From positions 1 to 22,272 of the forward strand of contig CAJGCJ010000022.1 in NCBI GenBank assembly GCA_904501775.1: 22,272 bases of DNA, read 5' to 3'. Below the pieces are notes generated by a model that worked only from the letters and a program-made list of their open reading frames with translations, was not told the origin of the DNA and ran no database searches. Origin of the DNA: an uncultured Bacteroidaceae bacterium. Lineage in GTDB: Bacteria; Bacteroidota; Bacteroidia; Bacteroidales; Bacteroidaceae. The position numbers were made by a program, and so were the translations under genes. This document shows positions 1-7,132 of this stretch, one piece after another. The first letter of the stretch is position 1; each line of letters begins with the position of its first letter.

Positions 1-27
1 TACAAACTTGCCAATACCGAGGAGTGA
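1..27 (+). CDS. C-terminal tail of a probable OmpR-family response regulator (partial)
   Basis: The first 27 bases read in frame as YKLANTEE followed by TGA, and stop 3 bases before the histidine kinase start. OmpR/PhoB-type winged-helix regulators usually end in a G-x-G-Y-K-L motif plus a few residues, so this fragment fits the end of the cognate response regulator of the downstream kinase. Only eight residues are visible; the call rests mainly on that motif and on the regulator-kinase gene order usual for two-component systems. The bases GAGGAG at 19-24, inside these last codons, could act as the ribosome binding site of the next gene. Confidence 0.5.
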   Translation, partial: YKLANTEE

Positions 28-30
28 TTT

Positions 31-1290
31 ATGAAACTTATCTATAGAATAACCATACGCCTTGCGCTTATCCTTCTGCCCATAATCACTTTGTGGGCTG
101 TGATATTCTATTATACAATGGTTGCCGAAATAAACGATGAGTCGGACGACAGCCTTGTCGAGTATGCCGAGACGATAATAAGGCGCCATTTGTCGGGACG
201 CGAGCTGCCTACACTCAATAGCGGCTCGAATAACAGTTACACCATCGTGCGTCTCGATTCACATGATGCCAATGAGCCTTTCATGACTTTCCACGACGAA
301 ATGGTATATATTCCCGAGCAAGAGGATACTGAGCCGGCCCGCGTAATGACGACAGTCTTCATGGATGAAGAGGAGAACTATTACCGTCTGCAGGTGGCTA
401 TGCCTACATTTGAGCGCGATGACCTTATAAGTGCCATCTTCTGGTATGTCGTGGTGCTATATCTGTTGTTGGTGCTTGTTATTCTTGTAACCACAACAAT
501 AATATTCTATCATAACATGAAGCCGCTTTACAGGCTTCTTGCATGGTTCGACAGTTATGTTCCCGGAAAGAAACATGTTGCCGCTCCCGACTCGCAGGTG
601 CTTGAGTTCCATAAATTGAGTGTGGCTGCCCGGCAGGCTGTTGAGCGTGCCGAGGTATATCTTGACCAACAGAAACAGTTCATAGGTAACGCTTCGCACG
701 AGCTTCAGACTCCGCTTGCTGTCATAGGAAACCGAATTGAGTGGCTTATCGACAACACTTCGCTGCAAGAGGAACAGTATGTCGAGCTCTCAAAAATACA
801 ACACTCGGTTGCAGCAATGGTACGTCTGAACAGAACATTGTTGCTGCTTACCAAAATAGACAATGGGTTGTTCCCCGAGGTATCTAACATTGATCTGGTG
901 GCTTTGATAAAGGATGAGTTGGAGCAGTTTGGCGAGGTGTATTCCCACAAGGGCATCGGCTGCACAGCAGAACTTCCCCGGTCTTGCGTTGTGGAGATAA
1001 ACGAGTCGTTGGCCAAGGTGCTTGTAGGTAATCTTATAAAGAACGCCTTTGTGCACTCGGCTTCAGAGTGCGAGGTGCGTGTGGTGCTCAATAATAACCG
1101 TCTTCAAGTCTCGAACAAGGGTGATGAGGCTCTTGACCCCGAACTTGTCTTCAACCGTTTCTACCACAAGGGCGGTCCGTCGTCTACAGGTCTTGGCCTT
1201 GCTTTGGTAAAGTCAATCTGCCGATACTATAATTACAAGGTGTCTTACAGCTACATGGAAGGATGTCATAACTTTACTGTTGAATGGTAG
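31..1290 (+). CDS. Membrane sensor histidine kinase of a two-component system
   Basis: This 419-residue protein should autophosphorylate on histidine in response to an envelope signal and pass the phosphate to a response regulator, probably the gene ending just upstream. A first membrane helix lies at about residues 11-29, a periplasmic sensor region of roughly 100 residues follows, and a second helix lies at about 132-158. A HAMP-like linker starts with the KPLYRLL segment. The H-box is ASHELQTPLA with His223, using Q where many kinases have R. The ATP-binding domain has an N-box with Asn334 and Asn338, an F-box-like FNRFYHKG, and a glycine box G387-L-G389. The G1 position reads SNKG (Asn362), so the usual adenine-contacting Asp is replaced by Asn. 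The periplasmic part is short and matches no sensor domain I recognise. GAGGAG lies 6 bases before the ATG, an unusually good ribosome binding site for this phylum. The signal sensed is unknown. Confidence 0.93.
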   Translation: MKLIYRITIRLALILLPIITLWAVIFYYTMVAEINDESDDSLVEYAETIIRRHLSGRELPTLNSGSNNSYTIVRLDSHDANEPFMTFHDEMVYIPEQEDTEPARVMTTVFMDEEENYYRLQVAMPTFERDDLISAIFWYVVVLYLLLVLVILVTTTIIFYHNMKPLYRLLAWFDSYVPGKKHVAAPDSQVLEFHKLSVAARQAVERAEVYLDQQKQFIGNASHELQTPLAVIGNRIEWLIDNTSLQEEQYVELSKIQHSVAAMVRLNRTLLLLTKIDNGLFPEVSNIDLVALIKDELEQFGEVYSHKGIGCTAELPRSCVVEINESLAKVLVGNLIKNAFVHSASECEVRVVLNNNRLQVSNKGDEALDPELVFNRFYHKGGPSSTGLGLALVKSICRYYNYKVSYSYMEGCHNFTVEW

Positions 1291-1298
1291 GTTAAGGG

Positions 1299-2648
1299 TT
1301 ATCGTTCAACTATTTCTATGCGCAGGCTGTCATCGTTGCACCTTTGACGCATCCATTGGCTGATTTGCTTACGGGTGCGGCTGTCTACAGGCTCTATGCT
1401 CTGTATTTGTGCAAATGACGACGGGGTGCTGCTGCCCCCATTGCTGCTCCAGATATATCCCAAAGCGACATCGGTTATTTGCGGGAAAAGAATCTTTGCT
1501 TCAAGGTAGACAAGCGAGTCGAGGTTCCTGTAACGGTCTATACCTGCGATGCTGTCGCGCAGCAACGATGTCTCTTTCTCAAGATTGGCTATCTGCTGTT
1601 CGCTCCGTTGGTAGAACTCCTTTATTATGTTATTGCGCATTGATGAGAGCATGATGCTGTCGTGGCTCTCCCCGTCTTGCAGAATGTTCAGTTCTGTTCC
1701 TGCGATTTTATATTTTGGAAGTTTCTCCTTTGCAATCTCAATCTCTACAGGTTGGATATAATCACCGATAAAAACGGCACTTATACGGCGCTGTTTATAG
1801 TCGATCTCCTTCTCTATAATGTATGTGCCGGGGAATTTGAGCTCTTCTATTACGAAGCGTTCAGCGTTCTGCATGTATATGGTCTTGCAAAGAATGTTGT
1901 AGGTTAGAAACAGTGAAGGCAGCAGCGTAACTATGGATATTATAATAAGTGTGCGCCGCACCTTCTTCTCACGCTCCTTGTCGGCAAATACCTTTTGTGA
2001 GAAGTTAAACATCTTTACGCTGACGAATGTGGATATTGCAATGAATACCGAGTTTATGAAGAACAGATAGAGTGCCCCAAGCGAATAGAGCCAATTGCCT
2101 GTTGCGATGCCGAACCCGACTGTACAGAGTGGCGGCAACAAGGCTGTTGATATAGCCACGCCTACAATTACTTGTGTGTGGCTGCCTATTGTGCTGAGTG
2201 CGAGAAAACCGGCTCCACCACCTATAAATGCTATTATAACATCGTACAAGGTGGGTGAAGAACGTGCCAGCAATTCCGACTGGGCTTCGTTCAATGGCGA
2301 GAGCCAAAAGAAGAACGAGGCGGCAATGATGGCAAATAGTGATGCTATTAAAAGATTGCGCATCGAACGCTTCATCAGTTCCATGTCATTTATGCCTACA
2401 GCAAGCCCTGTGCCTATTATGGGTCCCATGAGCGGAGATATCAGCATCGCTCCTATTATAAGATGCAAAGAGTTTATGTTTAATCCAATCGATGCTATTA
2501 AGACAGCTATTATAAGTATCCAAAGATTAACCCCTCGGAACTCAACAGCTCGTTTTACATTCTCAATAACCGTTGTCTCGTTCTCTTTATCGGGGGTAAG
2601 GTCGAGGTGTTCTTTTAACTTGTTGTATATACCAAACGGGCTATTCAT
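1299..2648 (-). CDS. DUF389 (TIGR00341-like) multi-spanning membrane protein with C-terminal extracytoplasmic domain
   Basis: This 449-residue protein has a short soluble N-terminus, then a DUF389 membrane core (about residues 40-210) with the family-typical run IIGAMLISPLMGPIIGTGLA and a second glycine-rich stretch IGGGAGFLALSTIGSHTQV. The basic segment KEREKKVRR (224-232) precedes a last helix at about 233-252, so by the positive-inside rule the remaining ~195 residues should lie in the periplasm. That domain contains a probable coiled coil (about 343-375) and four D-S-[I/L] tripeptides at 330, 365, 377 and 440. The biochemical function of DUF389 is not established. It is the last gene of a minus-strand block behind ruvB and a flippase, 33 bases after the flippase stop. 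It converges on the histidine kinase with only 8 bases between stop codons. Confidence 0.88.
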   Translation of the reverse strand: MNSPFGIYNKLKEHLDLTPDKENETTVIENVKRAVEFRGVNLWILIIAVLIASIGLNINSLHLIIGAMLISPLMGPIIGTGLAVGINDMELMKRSMRNLLIASLFAIIAASFFFWLSPLNEAQSELLARSSPTLYDVIIAFIGGGAGFLALSTIGSHTQVIVGVAISTALLPPLCTVGFGIATGNWLYSLGALYLFFINSVFIAISTFVSVKMFNFSQKVFADKEREKKVRRTLIIISIVTLLPSLFLTYNILCKTIYMQNAERFVIEELKFPGTYIIEKEIDYKQRRISAVFIGDYIQPVEIEIAKEKLPKYKIAGTELNILQDGESHDSIMLSSMRNNIIKEFYQRSEQQIANLEKETSLLRDSIAGIDRYRNLDSLVYLEAKILFPQITDVALGYIWSSNGGSSTPSSFAQIQSIEPVDSRTRKQISQWMRQRCNDDSLRIEIVER

Positions 2649-2681
2649 CTTAGTGTCTCTTGCTAAAGTGTGGTTTTTGCC

Positions 2682-4169
2682 TCACTTGAAGAAACGCTTT
2701 AATATGGGAATCTGTTTAACAGGTAAATCATTCTTAACAAAATAGCCGATATAGACAAGAATGAGCAGAGTGTTGAAACTCAAATGCAAAACATTGTCTT
2801 CTATGGGAACAAGTTGCGATACAGCCCAAAGAACAGCTGCAAGCGCTACATATCCGAATATGCTCTTAAGGTCATAGGCTATTGGGTTTCTCTTCTGTCC
2901 CACAAAATAAGAGAGCAGCATTGCAACCGAGAATCCGATCAGCGAGGCTATGGCACAAGCATAATATCCATATTCGGGTACAAACAGGATATTTATTACG
3001 AAAAGCATTGCACAGCCGGCTGTTGAGAATATTGCTCCCCACCATGTCTCGTCGTTCAGCTTATACCAGTTTGACAGATTTTGGTATATGCCCATTATAA
3101 TCTCGGCTATCATTACAATGGGTACTACTTTGAGTCCTATCCAATAGTCGGGAGCTATTATATGGCGTAGAATATCCATGTAGAATACTACGGCAAGAAA
3201 GGCAAGCAGCGCAATAGCTATAAAATATTTCATTGCAATAGCCTGATACTCCTTGCTCTCTTTTCCGTTGCCCATCTTGAATACAATTGGTTCGTAGGCA
3301 TATTTGAAGGCCTGTATCAGCATGGCCATAATGGCTGCAATCTTGACGACAGCTCCATATACACTTAACTCGACCTTGCCCTGCTCACCGGGTACAAGCA
3401 TGGTGTATATGATTTTGTCGGCATGCAGGTTAAGTATTCCGGCAAGTCCTAACAGCAGTATTGGCCATGAGTAGGCAAGCATCTCCTTGAGCAGTTTCCT
3501 GTCTGCCGTAAAGCGGAATATCTTGAGCTCAGGAATGAAAAAGAGTGTTATTGTTGCTGTACAGATGAGGTTTATGAGGAATATGTAATAGGCTTGATTG
3601 TCGGGGTCATAGAACTCTCCTATGAGCGAGGGGTTGTTCCGGTACAGATATGGCATCAACAAAAAGGCTACAAGGTTGAGTGCAATGCTCATTCCAATGA
3701 AAAGCAGTTTTAGCGATGCGAACTTTATCGGGCGTTTCTTGAAGCGCAGGTAGGTGAAAATTATCGCCTGAACGGCATCGAGCGATATCACCACTGACAT
3801 CATTGTTACAAACTCGGGGTGCTGTGAGTAGCCCAGTGCCTGTGATATGCTGTCGATGTTGCTGAATATGGATACAAGGAACAGCACGCATATTGCTGCA
3901 ACCACCTGCAGCGACATTGAAAACACTTTGGGAAGGTTGTTTTCGTATTTGCCGGCAAAACGCATGAAGGTTGTCTCGAATCCGAATGTAAGGATTACGA
4001 GAATGAGTGCGGTCCATGCGTATATGTTTGTCACTATGCCATAGTTTCCCGACTCTGCTGTCATTGAATAGGAGTAGAGCGGAACCAGCAGATAGTTTAG
4101 AAAACGGCCCACAATGCTGCTCAGGCCATATATGACGGTGTCTTTGAATAAAGATTGCAGTTTTGGCAT
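2682..4169 (-). CDS. MOP-superfamily polysaccharide flippase (Wzx-like), first copy
   Basis: This 495-residue, strongly hydrophobic protein has about 12-14 predicted helices spread over its length. Its start (LFKDTVIYGLSSIVGRFLNYLLVPLYS) is typical of oligosaccharide flippase / polysaccharide biosynthesis proteins, which move undecaprenyl-linked glycans across the inner membrane. Cytoplasmic basic stretches such as RFKKRP and ADRKLLKEM alternate with the helices as expected. It lies 14 bases after ruvB and 33 bases before the DUF389 gene on the same strand, so the three are probably cotranscribed. No glycosyltransferase is next to it; a second, distinct flippase sits in the glycan operon at 11700-13166. 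A lipid II flippase role is possible in this superfamily, but nothing in the sequence decides it. The specific substrate is unknown. Confidence 0.88.
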   Translation of the reverse strand: MPKLQSLFKDTVIYGLSSIVGRFLNYLLVPLYSYSMTAESGNYGIVTNIYAWTALILVILTFGFETTFMRFAGKYENNLPKVFSMSLQVVAAICVLFLVSIFSNIDSISQALGYSQHPEFVTMMSVVISLDAVQAIIFTYLRFKKRPIKFASLKLLFIGMSIALNLVAFLLMPYLYRNNPSLIGEFYDPDNQAYYIFLINLICTATITLFFIPELKIFRFTADRKLLKEMLAYSWPILLLGLAGILNLHADKIIYTMLVPGEQGKVELSVYGAVVKIAAIMAMLIQAFKYAYEPIVFKMGNGKESKEYQAIAMKYFIAIALLAFLAVVFYMDILRHIIAPDYWIGLKVVPIVMIAEIIMGIYQNLSNWYKLNDETWWGAIFSTAGCAMLFVINILFVPEYGYYACAIASLIGFSVAMLLSYFVGQKRNPIAYDLKSIFGYVALAAVLWAVSQLVPIEDNVLHLSFNTLLILVYIGYFVKNDLPVKQIPILKRFFK

Positions 4170-4183
4170 AGTGCTTTTCTTTT

Positions 4184-5200
4184 TTAGAACAGTGTGCCTG
4201 CGTCGTTTCCGTATCTGCTTCGTCCCAAGTGCTTGTAGGCGAGGTCGGTAACTTCGCGTCCACGAGGTGTTCGTTTCAGGAATCCTTCCTTGATAAGATA
4301 TGGCTCATACACCTCTTCTATTGTGCCGGCATCTTCGCTGAGGGCTGTTGCTATAGTGCCTATTCCCACAGGTCCTCCTTTGAACTTGTCGATGATTGTA
4401 CAAAGTATCTTGTTGTCAATCTCGTCGAGTCCGTAGCGGTCGATGTTAAGAGCCTCGAGCGCCATCTTGGCAATGGCGTTTGTTATGTGTCCGTTGCCCA
4501 TCACCTGTGCAAAGTCGCGCACGCGGCGCAGCAGGGCATTGGCAATACGTGGCGTTCCTCGGCTTCGGCGTGCAATTTCGTATGCGGCCTCCTCGTCAAA
4601 TGTTACGCGCAGTATGTGGGCCGAGCGTGCGATGATGCCTGCCAGAGTCTTGCTGTCGTAGTATTCGAGGTGCATGTTTATGCCGAAACGGGCACGCAAC
4701 GGTGCGGTGAGCAATCCACTGCGTGTGGTAGCACCTATAAGGGTGAACGGATTAAGGTCTATCTGTATCGAGCGCGCCGATGGTCCCTTGTCAATGAGAA
4801 TGTCTATGCGATAGTCCTCCATTGCCGAATAAAGATACTCTTCGACAATGGGCGAGAGACGGTGTATCTCGTCAATGAAGAGCACATCGTTCGGCTCCAA
4901 TGAAGTGAGTATTCCTGCAAGGTCGCCGGGCTTGTCGAGTACGGGGCCCGAGGTTACTTTGAAGCCTACGCCAAGTTCGTTGGCAATGATGTTGCTCAAG
5001 GTTGTTTTTCCCAGTCCGGGAGGACCGTGCAACAGCACGTGGTCGAGTGACTCGCCACGCATCTTGGCAGCCTGTACAAAGATGCTGAGATTGCTTACGA
5101 CCTTCTCCTGTCCACTGAAGTCGTGGAAGGCAAGCGGGCGTAATGCATTTTCAAACTCCTTGTCGCTATGTTTGCCGCGAATATCAAATTCTGCGCTCAT
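4184..5200 (-). CDS. ruvB: Holliday junction branch migration ATPase RuvB
   Basis: RuvB is the hexameric AAA+ motor that, with RuvA, drives branch migration of Holliday junctions before RuvC cleavage. The 338-residue length is normal. Walker A is GPPGLGKT at residues 59-66, Walker B is DEIH at 110-113, the sensor segment is GATTRSG at 156-162, and the arginine-finger motif LRARFG is at 168-173. The C-terminal winged helix ends with RTPRGREVTDLAYKHLG, as in the family. The start at 5200 gives the usual short acidic N-terminus before RPLAFHDFSGQE. It heads the block with the flippase (14-base gap) and the DUF389 gene. A TAnnTTTG-like box sits 23 bases upstream of the start. Confidence 0.98.
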   Translation of the reverse strand: MSAEFDIRGKHSDKEFENALRPLAFHDFSGQEKVVSNLSIFVQAAKMRGESLDHVLLHGPPGLGKTTLSNIIANELGVGFKVTSGPVLDKPGDLAGILTSLEPNDVLFIDEIHRLSPIVEEYLYSAMEDYRIDILIDKGPSARSIQIDLNPFTLIGATTRSGLLTAPLRARFGINMHLEYYDSKTLAGIIARSAHILRVTFDEEAAYEIARRSRGTPRIANALLRRVRDFAQVMGNGHITNAIAKMALEALNIDRYGLDEIDNKILCTIIDKFKGGPVGIGTIATALSEDAGTIEEVYEPYLIKEGFLKRTPRGREVTDLAYKHLGRSRYGNDAGTLF

Positions 5201-5223
5201 GTATCAGTTTTAAGTTTTATCTG

Positions 5224-5231
5224 CGAAGATA
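5224..5231 (-). promoter_or_regulatory. Probable -7 box of the ruvB promoter
   Basis: Read on the minus strand this is TATCTTCG, one mismatch from the Bacteroidota -7 consensus TAnnTTTG, and it is preceded by TTG. It would place the transcript start about 18 bases before the ruvB ATG. No clear -33 TTTG is visible at the right distance. The same TTGTATCTTCGCA string occurs upstream of dapB, which supports the call. Confidence 0.45.
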
Positions 5232-5366
5232 CAACAAAGAAACGAAAATGAATACGAAATATAGAAAGATTGTGCTCTCTCTGTTTTAGATTCCTGCTTG
5301 TTATTTTGATTTGGCAGCACCATTCCATTTAATGTTGCATGTAATTTTTTTTATCAAAAAAATGGT

Positions 5367-5374
5367 TAATTTTG
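5367..5374 (+). promoter_or_regulatory. Probable -7 box for the pentapeptide-repeat gene
   Basis: TAATTTTG matches TAnnTTTG exactly and is followed by CG. It lies about 100 bases upstream of the ATG at 5476, which leaves a leader of roughly 95 bases. A T-rich run precedes it at 5345-5352 but no good -33 TTTG is seen. The rest of the 275-base region between ruvB and this gene is AT-rich and shows no further feature I can support. Confidence 0.4.
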
Positions 5375-5475
5375 CGTCATCTACCTAATTGTAATCCTGT
5401 ACAATCTACACAGTGTGTGTTGTCGGGATTTGGGGTGATTTTTCCGAAAAAGTACATAATGGTTATAGGTAAGGC

Positions 5476-6444
5476 ATGAAACGTGAAGAATTAGCAGAAC
5501 TGTTGAAGCAGAAAGAGATTGTAGGTGTCGACTTCTCGGGTGAGAGGCTCGAGGGTGTTGACTTTTCGGGATGTCGGCTGGAACGTGTCAGTTTCAAGCA
5601 ATGCGAACTTGTGCATTGTCGTTTTCGTAAGTCTACAATACTATGGAGTGATTTCAGATATGCCAGAATAGAGAATGGAACATTTGAAGAGGCTGATATT
5701 GAGTTCTGCGATTTCTATAGAGCTTTGCTGGATGGAGTTGTTATATTTACTCATAGCAATATCAGGAACTGTAGTTTAAATAAAACCTATTTTGGCGACT
5801 CTGCAATAATAAGACGCAGGAATCTTGTTGGCGGTCGTATTCTGCAACAGAATTTCAAAGAGTACGAAAGGTTTCTTACCGAATGGAATCTGTATGGCAC
5901 GGGTGAGAGAACGAATGATGTAAATATCCGTTCCAATTGGAGCGCAAGTGAGTCTCTGAAAGGACGTTGGGAAGAGGCCGAGGAGATATACAAGAACTTT
6001 AATGCCTTGTGGACCGGAAGAGGATTTATTGCGGATGGCAATTGGGCTTATGTAAGGGGCAGACGTATGGAACGCAATCGCATGTTTGCTGAACTTTTCA
6101 AGAAAAAAATAAGTGTAGTCCGAAAAGTTGCCAACGTATGGAAAATAGTGACAAATATATTTTCCGATATCCTCTTTGGTTATGGCGAGAGTATGACAAA
6201 GATGGTGATCACTTACTTTTTTATTGTATTCCTGTTTGCATGGATGTTCAGTTCCAATGTATCTCTGTTGGAGTATACAATGGCGCTGTCGGTAAGTCTT
6301 AAGAATATGGCCGGGATGGATTCGGAAGTGCTTCACAACGTCTCTCCATTTGTGGATTTTCTTAATGTTGTGCAAACGACTGTGGGAATTATCCTTACCG
6401 GTATATTCGGCTTTATTTTGGGAAACAAGATTCGTAACCAGTGA
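5476..6444 (+). CDS. Pentapeptide-repeat protein fused to a two-helix, channel-like membrane domain
   Basis: The 322 residues fall into three parts. Residues ~16-87 form an uninterrupted run of about 14 pentapeptides with central residues alternating Phe (20, 30, 40, 50, 60, 70, 80) and Leu/Ile (25, 35, 45, 55, 65, 75, 85), as expected for a right-handed quadrilateral beta-helix. A linker (~110-230) holds the EEAEEIYKNFNALWTGRG and WAYVRGRRMERNRM segments seen in pentapeptide proteins with ion-channel tails, then ILFGYGES before the membrane. Helices lie at about 243-259 and 297-317, with a re-entrant-like segment between. In related proteins that segment carries a TxGYG-like potassium filter; here it reads SLKNMAGM, with no such filter. 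The gene stands alone, is AT-richer than its neighbours by eye, and converges on the WbqC gene 34 bases away. Ion-conducting activity is not demonstrated; a sensor or scaffold role is an alternative. Confidence 0.78.
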   Translation: MKREELAELLKQKEIVGVDFSGERLEGVDFSGCRLERVSFKQCELVHCRFRKSTILWSDFRYARIENGTFEEADIEFCDFYRALLDGVVIFTHSNIRNCSLNKTYFGDSAIIRRRNLVGGRILQQNFKEYERFLTEWNLYGTGERTNDVNIRSNWSASESLKGRWEEAEEIYKNFNALWTGRGFIADGNWAYVRGRRMERNRMFAELFKKKISVVRKVANVWKIVTNIFSDILFGYGESMTKMVITYFFIVFLFAWMFSSNVSLLEYTMALSVSLKNMAGMDSEVLHNVSPFVDFLNVVQTTVGIILTGIFGFILGNKIRNQ

Positions 6445-6478
6445 CAGAGAGCTGTAGTATTCGGTCTTATGTTTGATG

Positions 6479-7120
6479 TTACTTGACGGTAATCGGCTCT
6501 GTTGCCGAGTCCTTTAATGTAATAAGTCCTTCGGGGCCCATATTGAATAGCAAATCGACAATGCTAAGGTTGGGTATAAAGCTGTTGCGCCGGGCAAATA
6601 CCTGATAATAGGGCACCGTGCTTTTGTATTTGCCGTTTGTAAGCTCTTTTGGCTCGGCTATCTGTCGCAGGTCTGTTATGTTGTTTTTCTCCGTATTTAT
6701 CGCTGTTTTTTCTGTTATGACGGCTTTGTTGTCGAGTCCTAACAGTTCGCCGACAACATTGTGCAGGCGTATATTGAAATCGAGCAGAAAGCCTCCGCGC
6801 TCTTCGTAGAAGTGGGCAAAGTCATCGGCATAGTAGTCGAAGAACGGGCTTTTGCGATAGGCGCTTACAAGTGCGTTCCAGTGCAGATGACGCCAGTTGC
6901 CATGCTCGCTTATGCGCACGTCGCGCATTGCTTGGGAGCCGTTATGCTCAATGGGAATAGTCAATGCCTGTACTCCTCTTTCGGTTGCAATGAGGGTGCG
7001 GTTGCGGAACGTCTGTTTCACAAAAGGCGAGTCGCCGTCTATTATGATGCCTTCCGCCGAATACAGCTGTATGTACAGTGGAATAGGGGCAAGATATAGT
7101 GGGTGTGACAGTATATGCAT
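6479..7120 (-). CDS. WbqC-family protein
   Basis: This 213-residue soluble protein matches the WbqC-like family in length and in hallmark segments: LYLAPIPLYIQLYSAEGIIID near the start, QTFRNRTLIA, LTIPIEHNGS, and the NWRHLHWNALVSAYRKSPFFDYYADDF stretch in the middle. The family takes its name from a gene in a Pseudomonas O-antigen cluster; its reaction is not well defined, and members occur next to surface-glycan and signal peptidase genes. It starts 12 bases after the lepB stop and ends the dapB-lepB-wbqC-like operon. There is no signal peptide or membrane helix. The family call is firm, the function is not. Confidence 0.85.
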   Translation of the reverse strand: MHILSHPLYLAPIPLYIQLYSAEGIIIDGDSPFVKQTFRNRTLIATERGVQALTIPIEHNGSQAMRDVRISEHGNWRHLHWNALVSAYRKSPFFDYYADDFAHFYEERGGFLLDFNIRLHNVVGELLGLDNKAVITEKTAINTEKNNITDLRQIAEPKELTNGKYKSTVPYYQVFARRNSFIPNLSIVDLLFNMGPEGLITLKDSATEPITVK

Positions 7121-7132
7121 ATCCTGCCCGCT

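Noticed and set aside
1279..1310. Hairpin GTTGAA/TTCAAC between the kinase and DUF389 stops as a terminator
   Set aside because: Only six pairs with a 20-base loop, no U-run, and it overlaps both coding ends; too weak.
2095..2745. Plus-strand 216-codon open frame opposite the DUF389 gene
   Set aside because: The minus-strand frame shows family motifs and helices; this one is its complement and spans the gap to the flippase without a start signal.
4229..4903. Plus-strand 224-codon open frame opposite ruvB
   Set aside because: It is a Cys/Val-rich shadow of a clearly conserved gene, with no recognisable motif.
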